Shown: positions 1-6,926 of the stretch, piece after piece | How positions within the stretch are numbered: position 1 is the stretch's first letter | How the letters are laid out: each line of letters begins with the position of its first letter | Source: Pelagophyceae sp. CCMP2097 | Lineage: Eukaryota; Sar; Pelagophyceae | Direction: 5' to 3' | DNA length: 10,367 nt | Assembly (NCBI GenBank): GCA_026770575.1 | Contig: MU657239.1 | Span: 126,401-136,767, forward strand | The notes under the pieces: model-generated | The model's database searches: none | What the model was told of the DNA's origin: nothing | Seen by the model: the letters and a program-made list of their open reading frames with translations, nothing else | Program-made: the position numbers and the translations under genes

Positions 1-54
1 GCGCATCACCTTCAGCGGAGACGTTTCGTTCCCTCGCTTTGCACTTCCGAGTGT

Positions 55-310
55 AAAAGCGAGTGCGCTCGTTGCGTGAACTCAAAGGTGCAATCGTCTA
101 CCGCTTGTGCCCCCTGTTGCTCCGCAGCTGAGTACACATGTGTGTCTACTAACAGCCCGAGGTCGCCGGTTCGAATCCGGCATATTGTTTGGAACAGCCC
201 GAGGTCGCCGGTTCGAATCCGGCATATGGAAAAAAGGTCGCCGGTTCGAATCCGGCATATTGTTTGGAACAGCCCGAGGTCGCCGGTTCGAATCCGGCAT
301 ATGGAAAAAA
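55..310 (+). repeat. Tandem array of tRNA T-arm modules
   Basis: Four perfect tRNA T-arms lie in one orientation at 165-181, 207-223, 240-256 and 282-298. Each has the 5-bp stem GCCGG/CCGGC closing the 7-base loop TTCGAAT, which includes the RNA polymerase III B-box core GGTTCGAATCC. They are spaced 42, 33 and 42 bp apart. The array is therefore a duplicated two-module unit (151-230 and 231-310) in which the second copy has lost the CAGCCCGA lead of its first module. I could not fold a full cloverleaf: no convincing acceptor pairing, D-arm or anticodon arm lies upstream. These are tRNA 3'-half fragments, probably SINE-derived, rather than functional tRNA genes. The segment upstream (60-80) resembles 676-697, so the module probably includes more than the T-arms. 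Confidence 0.75.
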
Positions 311-345
311 TAATAATAATAATAATAAAATAAAAAATAAAAATG
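307..345. repeat. AAT microsatellite and A-rich tract
   Basis: A run of TAA/AAT triplets followed by A-rich sequence directly downstream of the T-arm array. It is of the kind that often separates the head of a SINE from its body or forms its tail. A shorter A-rich tract (838-857) holds the same position before the second copy of the downstream body. Confidence 0.8.
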
Positions 346-352
346 ACACTGT

Positions 353-433
353 GATGTGGTTTATATACACTTCTGATCCGGCTCCTGGCACTGGGACCGG
401 AAATCCCTTTTGCCAGGATTAACGTCGGTGTTG
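353..433 (+). repeat. SINE-like body, copy 1
   Basis: This stretch is repeated at 861-941, 508 bp downstream in the same orientation. Shared blocks are GATGTG..TTTATATACACTT and a longer GGCTCCTGGCACTGGG block that continues to TG(C/T)CAGG. Within it CCTGGCA (384-390) pairs with TGCCAGG (411-417), giving a 7-bp hairpin. Position directly after tRNA-like modules and an A-rich tract fits a tRNA-derived retroposon body. No protein is apparent. Confidence 0.7.
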
Positions 434-485
434 AAGTTTGTGTAACACATCACATGGGTCATTCAGTTCAAATGTCTTGCATGAG

Positions 486-835
486 GTCGCGAGTTCGAGC
501 CCGCTCGTTCACGTTTCTACTCCGCTTGGCATGCGAATTTGGCTGCTCGTGCTGTACACGCGTCATAACGTGAATATTCTTCCCCCCCGGCACCCAGCAG
601 AGTCCGAGGATTATATCGCCGCCCTCGGAAAGCGGATCGACGGGGGGGTCCAGGGGGCCTCCCCCCGTTACCCGTGCGAGTGCGTTCGTTGCCTGTGCTT
701 TAAGGAAGTAGGTCTACTGCGTCTACTAGCAGCGTGTGTAAAAGGTTTTACACGAGGTTCCCGGTTCGAGCCCGGCTGTGTGTTAACTCTGTCAGCATGT
801 GAAATGAAGGTACGTTGGTTCGAATCCGGGTCTGG
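486..835 (+). repeat. Degenerate tRNA T-arm (B-box) fragments
   Basis: Three further B-box-like cores on the plus strand: GAGTTCGAGCCC at 491-502, GGTTCGAGCCC at 763-773 with a 4-bp T-stem, and GGTTCGAATCC at 817-827. The 763 copy is preceded by an 18-bp palindrome, GTGTAAAA-GG-TTTTACAC (736-753), placed where a class II tRNA has its long variable arm. Upstream of that, CTGC and GCAG (709-733) could pair around CTACTA. No complete tRNA can be folded. Sequence 676-697 matches 60-80, linking this region to the array at the window start. Confidence 0.55.
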
Positions 836-860
836 GTAAAAAAAAACTCACAAAAAATGG

Positions 861-941
861 GATGTGTTTATATACACTTTTTTAACTGGCTCCTGGCACT
901 GGGACCGGAATTCCCTTTTGTCAGGGTGCACGTCAGTGACA
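861..941 (+). repeat. SINE-like body, copy 2
   Basis: Second copy of the body at 353-433, strongly similar over most of its length. The internal hairpin survives as CCTGGCA/TGTCAGG (892-898 with 919-925): the single C-to-T change still allows a G-T(U) pair. The shared context (T-arm fragments, A-rich tract, body) suggests two units of one composite repeat about 0.5 kb apart. Confidence 0.7.
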
Positions 942-1017
942 GGTGGTGTCTTATTTTCATGTCAACAACCGCTCCTTGATGTTCAGTCTCGGCTGCCTCT
1001 TGGATCAAGTGGTTTTC

Positions 1018-1287
1018 TCACCCCCGGCACCCGTGAGAGTTCAAGGTCTGGCGAACAAGGCAGGTGCGAGGAGCGGAGTGTCGAGTCGCACCGTGACAGG
1101 CGGAGAGCGCAGCGACGGCGAGGGTTCCGGGGGGTGACCCCTGGCACCCGCGAGACTCCACTGTCTGGCAAACGAGGCTGGTGCGAGGAGCGACGAGTCG
1201 GAGTCGCCCCGCGACGAGTGGAGGAGCGCAGCGACGGCGGGAAGACCGGGGGGCGACCCCCGGCACCCGTGAGAGTCCAAGGTCCGG
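1018..1287. repeat. GC-rich 117-119 bp tandem repeat, about 2.3 copies
   Basis: Units start with a C-run followed by GGCACCCGTGAGAGT and end in GCAGCGACGGCG then a G-run. GGCAC landmarks at 1026, 1143 and 1262 give periods of 117 and 119 bp; the last unit is partial. The junctions are C-runs facing G-runs, so each boundary can form a hairpin. A shorter divergent relative starts near 586 (CCCGGCACCC..AGAGTCC). Reading frames through it are long on both strands but simply reflect the repeat and GC content; I do not call a protein. Confidence 0.8.
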
Positions 1288-2344
1288 CTCCACCTTGCAG
1301 CAGGTGTTTACAGGAGCATCAGATCGAGAATTCGACTTGCCGCAGCGGCAGTAGCTGCGTCTTTTGCTGAAGCTGAAGTTGAACGACCAGAGGTGGTGCA
1401 AGCACAGAACCAGGGTGCGACTCCGACTCCGAAAACACCGCCTTGAGGGCCTCTTCAAACTCCGAAACCTGCGACTCCGACGGCCCTGGGGACGATTCCG
1501 ACGAGCTGGCTGAGCATGGAGCGATGAATGATCAAACGCAACAGTTTCTCGCCCGTGTCGTTTGTTGGACCCTCAGCCCGTCGCGCAGCCTACCCTTTGT
1601 GCGCAGCAACGCCCCGATAGGGGGCGCACCCTTCCCCGAACACTTATTGCTCCGCACAAACAGCAGGCGACGACGGTGGCCCCGCGGCCGGTGCGGGGCC
1701 CTTTCCACGAAATGGTCCTCGAGGGGATGCTTTCGAGTGCGTGGCCTTTGCCGTCCCGCGCGCCCGCGTCTGCGGACGTGGGCTCGGACCGCACGGGCAG
1801 CGACTGCGGTGCCAAGACGAATTCGCCAAGGTGTGAGTCCGCGGGGCGCTCGTCCGGCGATACGTCCTGGAGTCGTCGAACGTATCCCGCCTCGGTTCGG
1901 CGTGATCGCGACGTCGTAGGCCACCTCTGTACGAGCACCGCAGGCACAGCGCCAGCGCGCGAACGGCCTCTTCTCGGAGGCGGTCCTGGCCGTCAACGCG
2001 CCGCAAACTCCGCTGGACGACCGGCTGCACCACGATCAACGCACACATCCAGAACAACACTCCGTGCCCAGCCTCGACCCCGCGCCGCTCGCGCTTGGTA
2101 ACCGTAGAATCCCGGAATTTCTCCATTCCTATCTTTGCCGTCCGTTGAATGGTTCTTGTTTCGGAAATTCGACTTTGTGACCGAAAGTGACTCTGCGTCG
2201 ACTGTCGCTTTCGAGGCCCCGCACCGGCCCCAGCCTCGCGCAAAAGAGGACCGCACACCGCCGTCGAAAGCCGCGCCGCAGCTCCGCCGCCGCCACCGAC
2301 GACCTCGACTCGCAGTTGCAGCTTTCGCTGCCCCGCGTGCGACC
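1288..2344. other. No confident gene; possible decayed coding sequence and 5' flank of the next gene
   Basis: Reading the minus strand from 2123 towards 1573, G/C-ending codons and ordinary-looking protein sequence occur in three successive frames. The first, about 2123-1928, includes a hydrophobic stretch VLFWMCALIVVQPVV. The second, about 1996-1880, contains ARWRCACGARTEVAYDVAI. The third, about 1890-1650, contains LQDVSPDERPADSHLGEFV. No single frame or GT-AG splicing pattern joins them. This could be a decayed gene or chance in GC-rich DNA, since plus-strand frames are also open. Positions 2102-2344, upstream of the strong start at 2345, should hold the promoter and 5' UTR of the membrane-protein gene. 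I see no clear TATA box there. Confidence 0.3.
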
Positions 2345-3329
2345 ATGGGCAACGAAATCCTCATGGACATCGGCAACTCGCTGGGCAAAGTCGCGGTGGC
2401 CACGGTCTTCAAGCTCTCCCTTGGTGCGTCTGCCCGCAGCGTGGGGGCCCTACGACGGGGAAGCGGCGGGTCGTCTGGGGTCCTCGGTCCGCCGTCTGTA
2501 TCGCGGCGCGGCCTCGAGGCGGGCGTGCGCCGGACGCGCGTCCTTAGGCTCGGATGATTTCTGCTGGATCGCGCCGTTCATGGCCGGCGCGCGGTTTAAG
2601 AAGAAGGTCGAATATGGCGTCAAGTACGTAACGTCTGTCGTCTTCCTCACCCTTGTCGCCTGCCTCTGCGGCGAGATCGTCATCCTCGCCTCTGGCAGCG
2701 ACGAGGACCCCTTGGTCTCGCAAATCATCTCGACGGTGGCGGGGGCGTTTCTGATCCTTTATGGTTTTTACATGGCGTGGGACGAAGGTTACCTTGACAA
2801 ACTCAACTGCTTTTCCTCGAAGGACGAAGACGGCCCTTCTGGCTACGGCGCTTTAGACGACTCAGAGAAGCAGGAGGAGCCGGAGGAGGAGCTCGGGCCT
2901 TGCCAGCAGTGCTGCGCGAATTCGATCACGGACATTGTGAACGGCATCGACGCCGTCTTCCAGTTCACCTGCGGCTGCTTTCTTCCGACTTACGGCGCTG
3001 ACGAGGTCATGACGGAGCTAGAGATTCGAAACTCGTCCAAGATTGTCGTCGTCGCTTTCCTGGGTTCGATCGATGACTTTATGGTCTACTTTACGCTGGC
3101 CCTCACGGGCGCGTTCCAGTGGTACGAGCTTACGCTGGGTGTCGCCATCGGCGCCGCCATCATCGCCACGGCCACGGCCACTCTGCTGGAGAGCTCGCAG
3201 GTGATTTCCGACTTCGTCCAGACGGTCCCGATTCCCCTCATCCTTCTCGTCCTCGGCACAGTCATCATCCTCTCCGCCTGGACCACGTGGTTTGACGCGG
3301 TCAAGCCCACGCCGGAAGTCGGCCGCTAA
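2345..3329 (+). CDS. Six-segment membrane protein, CadD/LysE-type transporter-like, two exons
   Basis: Joining 2345-2423 and 2548-3329 gives 861 bp and 286 residues. The start has a strong Kozak context (ACCATGG). Hydrophobic segments fall at about 14-40, 52-75, 86-104, 191-217, 220-240 and 252-274. The first and fourth carry the same signature: G-S-D-D at 27-30 followed by FCWIAPF, and G-S-I-D-D at 199-203 followed by FMVYFTL. The protein therefore looks like a 3+3 internal duplication. The long hydrophilic loop (105-190) is acidic (about 118-142), then cysteine-rich (C145, C148, C149, C168, C170). Paired Asp motifs at the start of each half are typical of CadD-like cadmium-resistance and LysE-superfamily exporters, so cation or solute export across a membrane is a reasonable inference. 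The substrate and membrane are unknown, and no cleavable signal peptide is evident. It could instead belong to an unnamed DUF family of similar fold. Confidence 0.8.
2424..2547 (+). other. Spliceosomal intron, 124 bp, phase 1
   Basis: The donor TTG|GTGCGT and acceptor CCTTAG|GCTC follow the GT-AG rule. Splicing falls after the first base of codon 27 and recreates Gly in the G-S-D-D motif. Without it, the frame from the good start at 2345 runs on only to 2557 with no resemblance to the downstream transporter half. The restored copy of the Asp-Asp motif, matching the one in exon 2, supports this junction. Confidence 0.75.
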
Positions 3330-3818
3330 GCAACACGCGAACGCCCGTCGGCCCGCACAAAGGCGCCCTTCGCGGGCGGACGCGCCTACGCCGTTAATCG
3401 TGTAACATCTGTCGCATGGACACCACACAGCCGGGGCAGCCGCTGACGACTCAAACCACGCCGCACCGCTTCCGGTCGAAGCCATAGGGTTACCCTGTCG
3501 GGCCGCGGAGACGACTCTCCGGGCGAACTCGAACCCGTCGCTGCTCTGATCTCCGGCACCTTCAGAAAAATATAACCCAAATGACAAGGGGCACGCAGAA
3601 AAGCAGCGCGGAACCTCATGACACAGGCTCTTGCGCCCCCCTCTTTGGATTTAATTTCATGATGAGATTGATGGAAGAAAATGAGAGGGGGGCTCTGACC
3701 CGGCTCCGGGGAAAGCACAAACAGAGCTGTCCGAGTGGTGAGCTATCCTGGGGCCGGCGGCGCACGCGCGCGCGGGCGGGCGCGTTGGAGAGAGGGGCCG
3801 GAAAGATTAGCTTGCACT

Positions 3819-3932
3819 GTTCACTTTTTGGAGAGGTGCTCCCTAAGTGACGAACAGCGGTGCGTTGGGTATCGCGATTAGTGGAGACGAGCGCCGTGTG
3901 CGGCGCAGAGGCGCTCATTCGAAAAAGTGAAC
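3819..3932. mobile_element. Short inverted-repeat element bounded by GTTCACTTTTT
   Basis: GTTCACTTTTT at 3819-3829 and its exact reverse complement at 3922-3932 enclose 114 bp. The same 11-mer marks the left end of the large element at 5693 and both arms of the hairpin at 10272-10343. This is probably a solo or miniature relative of that family. No target-site duplication is recognisable and the inner sequence has no open gene. Confidence 0.45.
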
Positions 3933-4230
3933 CTTCTAAGGCTCTGAAATCTACCGGTGTTGATGGCGCCGACGACTCCGACAGCTTATAGAGCGTGGGC
4001 TCGCCGCACGAGATTGGCGCGCGACGTGACGCGGGTCAAAATCACGGCGCGCGGCGCGCGGCGGCCGTGCTCGCGTGCGCCGGTGGTGGGATTGTCGCGC
4101 CCGTGGGCAGCGCGCGCGCAGTTCCGCTCGCCGAGCCGAAATGGCCACCTCGGCCCAAAGTCGAAGACGCTCGCGGTGCGACCGAGGTCGAGTCAAACGA
4201 CCAAACGGCCCCTCGCGCGCCGCAGTGCTC

Positions 4231-4290
4231 GGCCCGCCGGTCTCTCTGGCTCCGCACGCGCTCGACGCTGCCACGAGAGACCGGCGGGCC
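4231..4290. repeat. 15-bp perfect inverted repeat
   Basis: GGCCCGCCGGTCTCT at 4231-4245 is the exact reverse complement of 4276-4290, with TGGC/GCCA pairing extending the stem after a small asymmetry. It lies about 100 bp beyond the stop codon of the minus-strand gene at 4388-5215, so it could form a stem in that gene's 3' UTR. Function is unknown. Confidence 0.6.
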
Positions 4291-4387
4291 GGCGGACGCG
4301 CACGTATCAAACTTGTCGGTCCGCGTGCAGATTGTTATTACCGACAGAGGCGGCCGGTGCGGCGCGGCCGGGCGCGGCTCTGGCGCT

Positions 4388-5215
4388 TCATGGTTTCCAT
4401 TTCGGATAGATCGCAGCGGGGAAGCTGAGCACGATGCGCCGCGCCGAGTGGACGTATTCTGCCAGGGCGTCTGGGTTCACGGCAAGCGGCGCGGATGGGT
4501 AGTTGTACGTACGAAAGCCCGGCGGCGCGGCGGAAGCGTCCGGCTCGAGCGAGGCGAAGCGGAGGATGCGCACCGCTCGAAGGCCGACGAGCGAGAGGAT
4601 CAAGTGGGCCCTGGCCTCTGGCGTCCAGCGGCGCTCGTTGCCGGCCCAGTCGCCGAGGGGCGACGAACGCGGGGCCTTGAGCAGCATTTGGTGCGCGGGC
4701 GTGTCGTCGCCGCACGCACCGGAGCCCCGCCGAAGTCTCTGCGCGCCGACGTCGCTCAAAGCCAAGCGTGGCGCGACGCCGCCGCCGCCCGCCGACGGCG
4801 GTGCAGCTACCGCGGCACGCGCTGCCGCCGCCGCCGCGCCGTTGGCGATCACCGCGTCGAGCTCGGCAGTGGCGAGCTTTATCACGATTGTGATCTGCTC
4901 CGTGCGGTGCAGCGGCGCATAGCGGTTTCCGCGCTGCGTCCTCGGGTCAACGAGGTCCTCGAGCGAGTGCACGACGCGCGACGACGCATTCGCAGCCGTC
5001 GCTCCCGGAGGAGGCTCGACGCGCGACCGCTTTGCCGCCGGCGCCGGCACCGCCTTCGCGCCGCGCAGCTGCTTCGCCGCCGCCGGCGGCGCCGTCGCCG
5101 CGCTGCGCGTGCTCGGCGCCGCCGCGGCGAACTTGCCGAGGGCGGTGCGCGGCGTCCGCGGCCGCACAATCCGAACGTTGGCGCCGCCAGCGCCCTCTTC
5201 GTCATCGGAACACAT
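4388..5215 (-). CDS. Hypothetical Ala/Pro-rich protein, 275 aa
   Basis: A single open frame reads from ATG (5213-5215) to TGA (4388-4390). I do not recognise the family. Residues 1-11 are acidic (SDDEE). Residues 13-75 are low-complexity, Ala/Pro/Arg/Lys-rich and probably disordered, with basic patches (KRSR at 62-65). Residues 84-123 look structured (HRTEQITIVIKLATAELDAVI), followed by an Ala tract (124-138) and a Gly run (143-146). Residues 186-275 look globular, with a predicted helix around EARAHLILSLVGLRAVRIL and an aromatic/proline end (AIYPKWKP). No signal peptide or membrane segment is evident. The plus-strand frames over the same DNA translate to long Arg runs and are shadows. Codons mostly end in G or C, which favours this strand, but an unseen intron or a different start remains possible. 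Confidence 0.6.
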   Translation of the reverse strand: MCSDDEEGAGGANVRIVRPRTPRTALGKFAAAAPSTRSAATAPPAAAKQLRGAKAVPAPAAKRSRVEPPPGATAANASSRVVHSLEDLVDPRTQRGNRYAPLHRTEQITIVIKLATAELDAVIANGAAAAAARAAVAAPPSAGGGGVAPRLALSDVGAQRLRRGSGACGDDTPAHQMLLKAPRSSPLGDWAGNERRWTPEARAHLILSLVGLRAVRILRFASLEPDASAAPPGFRTYNYPSAPLAVNPDALAEYVHSARRIVLSFPAAIYPKWKP

Positions 5216-5685
5216 TTAGCACCGCACCAAAAAGGCGCTCAGCGGCGCGAGACGATGTTCAATCGCGCTCGCCTTGCTCGGGGGTCCTCGTACTAGCCGT
5301 GCGGACCCACTGAGCCGCTCAGCGGGCCTGCGCGGGCCCGTCTTCACCACTCGGACACGTGGCAGGGCCAAATCCCTGAGCCTCCTCCGAACCTTTCCAA
5401 TATCAATCCATCCGTTAAATTTTCGGAGGAGGCGCAAGAGCCTGCAGGCTCCTGAGCCCCAGGTTCCGTTCAACCGATATATTTTAATAGATCAGTTGAA
5501 ACCACAATATAATGGATCCGTTATATTTTCGGAGAGGCTCCGGAGCCTGCAAGAGCCTGCCTCATGACATAAGCCCATAAGTTAAGTATTTTTTTGAGGC
5601 TATTAAAAGAGCGCGCCGGAGGCACACGGAGGACCCGACTTCGAGCGAAGGATACAGACAAATCACATTGCAATGCCCACGTAAA
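5216..5685. other. Intergenic with short direct repeats
   Basis: Positions 5216 to about 5400 are the upstream region of the minus-strand gene. At 5411-5452 and 5516-5562 an imperfect direct repeat occurs: ATCCGTTA(A/T)ATTTTCGGAG followed by GAGGC and variants of GAGCCTGCAGGCTC/GAGCCTGCAAGAGCC, which are short palindromes. No gene is supported. Base composition falls from GC-rich to AT-rich towards the element boundary at 5686. Confidence 0.5.
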
Positions 5686-5764
5686 TAGACAGGTTCACTT
5701 TTTTGAACAAGTTCAGAACTGGTTCAGAAAACGCAAATACGCTGTTCTGAACTGCTCTGAACTT

Positions 5765-5807
5765 GTTCAGAACACCGAACTAGAACACCGAGTTCGGTGT
5801 TCTGAAC
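5765..5807. repeat. 17-bp perfect hairpin in the left end of element A
   Basis: GTTCAGAACACCGAACT (5765-5781) and its exact reverse complement (5791-5807) flank a 9-base loop. It is built from the same GTTCAGAAC motif that recurs between 5711 and 5818, plausibly binding sites for a transposase. Confidence 0.75.
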
Positions 5808-5984
5808 TTGTTCAGAACTGCCTTGCACATTGGAAAACATTAAAAATAAGAGATTATCGGCCGTCAGTGTCACCTCTGTCGTCCTAAATGAAATCGGTGA
5901 CACCCTAATAAAATCAAATCAAAACGGTGACACCATGCTGAGAATAATATAAATAAGACGCACTCCGACTACTTTAAAGGCCAT

Positions 5985-6170
5985 CGGTGACGCTCCTCGG
6001 GGTACTAAAAGTAATCGGTGACGCCCTAAGGGTATTAAAGGTAATCGGTAACGCCCTGAGGGTATTAATTGTAATCGGTGACGCCACGCAGGGTATTAAA
6101 GGTAGTCGGTGACGAAATGAGGGTATTAAAGTTAATCGGTGACGCCACTCAGGGTATTAAAGGTAATCGG
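5985..6170 (+). repeat. 30-31 bp tandem repeat, seven units
   Basis: The core AATCGGTGACGCC followed by (A)GGGTATTAAAGGT repeats with CGGTGAC/CGGTAAC landmarks at 5985, 6016, 6046, 6076, 6107, 6137 and 6168. Two looser copies lie upstream at 5895 and 5925. The last unit is cut at AATCGGTGA, where element B begins. The units are diverged and adjoin directly without unique spacers, so this is a minisatellite-type subterminal array, not a CRISPR. Confidence 0.85.
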
Positions 6171-6891
6171 TGAAGCTTAGGGAACTGCCTCTCCAATTTG
6201 GTACGCTCTCCTAATTTGGTACGCTTTCGCTATTTTTAGCGCCGGGCAGGCTGTACGCCGACTACGAGGCTGATACTTCGGATCGGGGCCCGGGACGATG
6301 GTCTCTGCGAGCTGCCCAAATTTCAGGCTCGCCCGAGGGCTGGTTGAACCAGCCACCAACCCGCTAAGCTTCGCCAAAAAGGCAAGTCGGCCAAAATCTC
6401 TTGACCGGCGGCGGTGGTTCGGCGCGAGTCTCCCGACGAAGAGGTGCGGCTGCTTTGGTGTGTCGTCAGTGCGGCCGTCGCGGGGCCCGCACCGTGAAGC
6501 GGGCCTCGGGGAGCATCCAGATCGCGCGCAAAGCTTCATTTTTCAACCGGAGTAGTTGTCACGAGAATGGCCCTGGCGTCAGATTGGCGGCCCAGCCTTC
6601 CTCATTGAAGTCCGAGGCGCGGTCGGGTGGCATCGAGCCGCGCCACGCCGCGAAACGGGGCCCCAGGAGAGGCCGGATCGACCCATATATCGCTTCCTTT
6701 TCAATATTTTTCATGCACGTGCTAAGTTGGTTGAGCCGACTCCGCCAGGGATAAGTCCTTCGGGGCCCGCCGCCCTGTGATTCCTAAATTATTATTATCA
6801 TTATACCCGCTTGAGCGAAAAAGGTCAAAGCGTACCAAGTTGGGTGAAAATCAGGGCGTACCAAATTGGAGAGGCCGTTCCCTAGGCTTCA
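6171..6891. mobile_element. Element B: 721-bp nested DNA element with inverted ends
   Basis: The left end (6171 to about 6232) starts TGAAGCTTAGGGAACTGCCT. The right end (about 6820-6891), reversed, starts TGAAGCCTAGGGAACGGCCT and continues in parallel. Each end carries two direct copies of AATTTGGTACGC or a near variant: left at about 6195 and 6213, right on the opposite strand. The 0.58-kb interior has no recognisable gene; its open frames are Arg-rich and not conserved-looking. This is the form of a non-autonomous MITE-like element inserted within element A, interrupting the tandem array and ending 35 bp before the start codon at 6927. No target-site duplication is evident. Confidence 0.65.
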
Positions 6892-6926
6892 GCGAGGGCG
6901 TTCAAAAAGTGACTGACCCTCGCGCA

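Larger units (their letters stand above)
3330..4387. other. Intergenic, no gene seen
   Basis: Downstream of the transporter lies GC-rich DNA whose open frames on both strands are rich in Arg, Ala and Pro, as expected of GC-rich shadows. Visible structures are a CCCCCCTC/GAGGGGGG inverted pair (about 3636-3696), a CG alternating tract near 3761-3782, the small inverted-repeat element at 3819-3932 and a 15-bp inverted repeat at 4231-4290. TGTCCGAGTGG (3728-3738) resembles the A-box of eukaryotic tRNA-Ser/Leu genes, but I find no matching B-box downstream. Confidence 0.5.

Noticed and set aside
82..391. Overlapping open frames across the T-arm array on both strands
   Set aside because: All frames are open because the 42-bp unit is a multiple of three without stops; the peptides are just repeat translations such as AGFEPATSG.
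864..1458. Long open frames on both strands across the 118-bp repeats
   Set aside because: They follow the repeat period and GC content; neither strand gives a recognisable or non-repetitive protein.
3728..3738. A-box-like TGTCCGAGTGG suggesting a tRNA-Ser/Leu gene
   Set aside because: No B-box, T-arm or acceptor pairing is found downstream at any reasonable spacing.
3995..5296. 433-residue open frame on the plus strand
   Set aside because: Its translation is dominated by Arg runs opposite the alanine-rich minus-strand gene at 4388-5215, as expected of a GC-rich antisense shadow; it shows no domain-like sequence.
5985..6170. CRISPR-like regular 30-31 bp spacing
   Set aside because: The whole period is similar between units and diverged; there are no unique spacers, and the surrounding DNA has eukaryotic introns.
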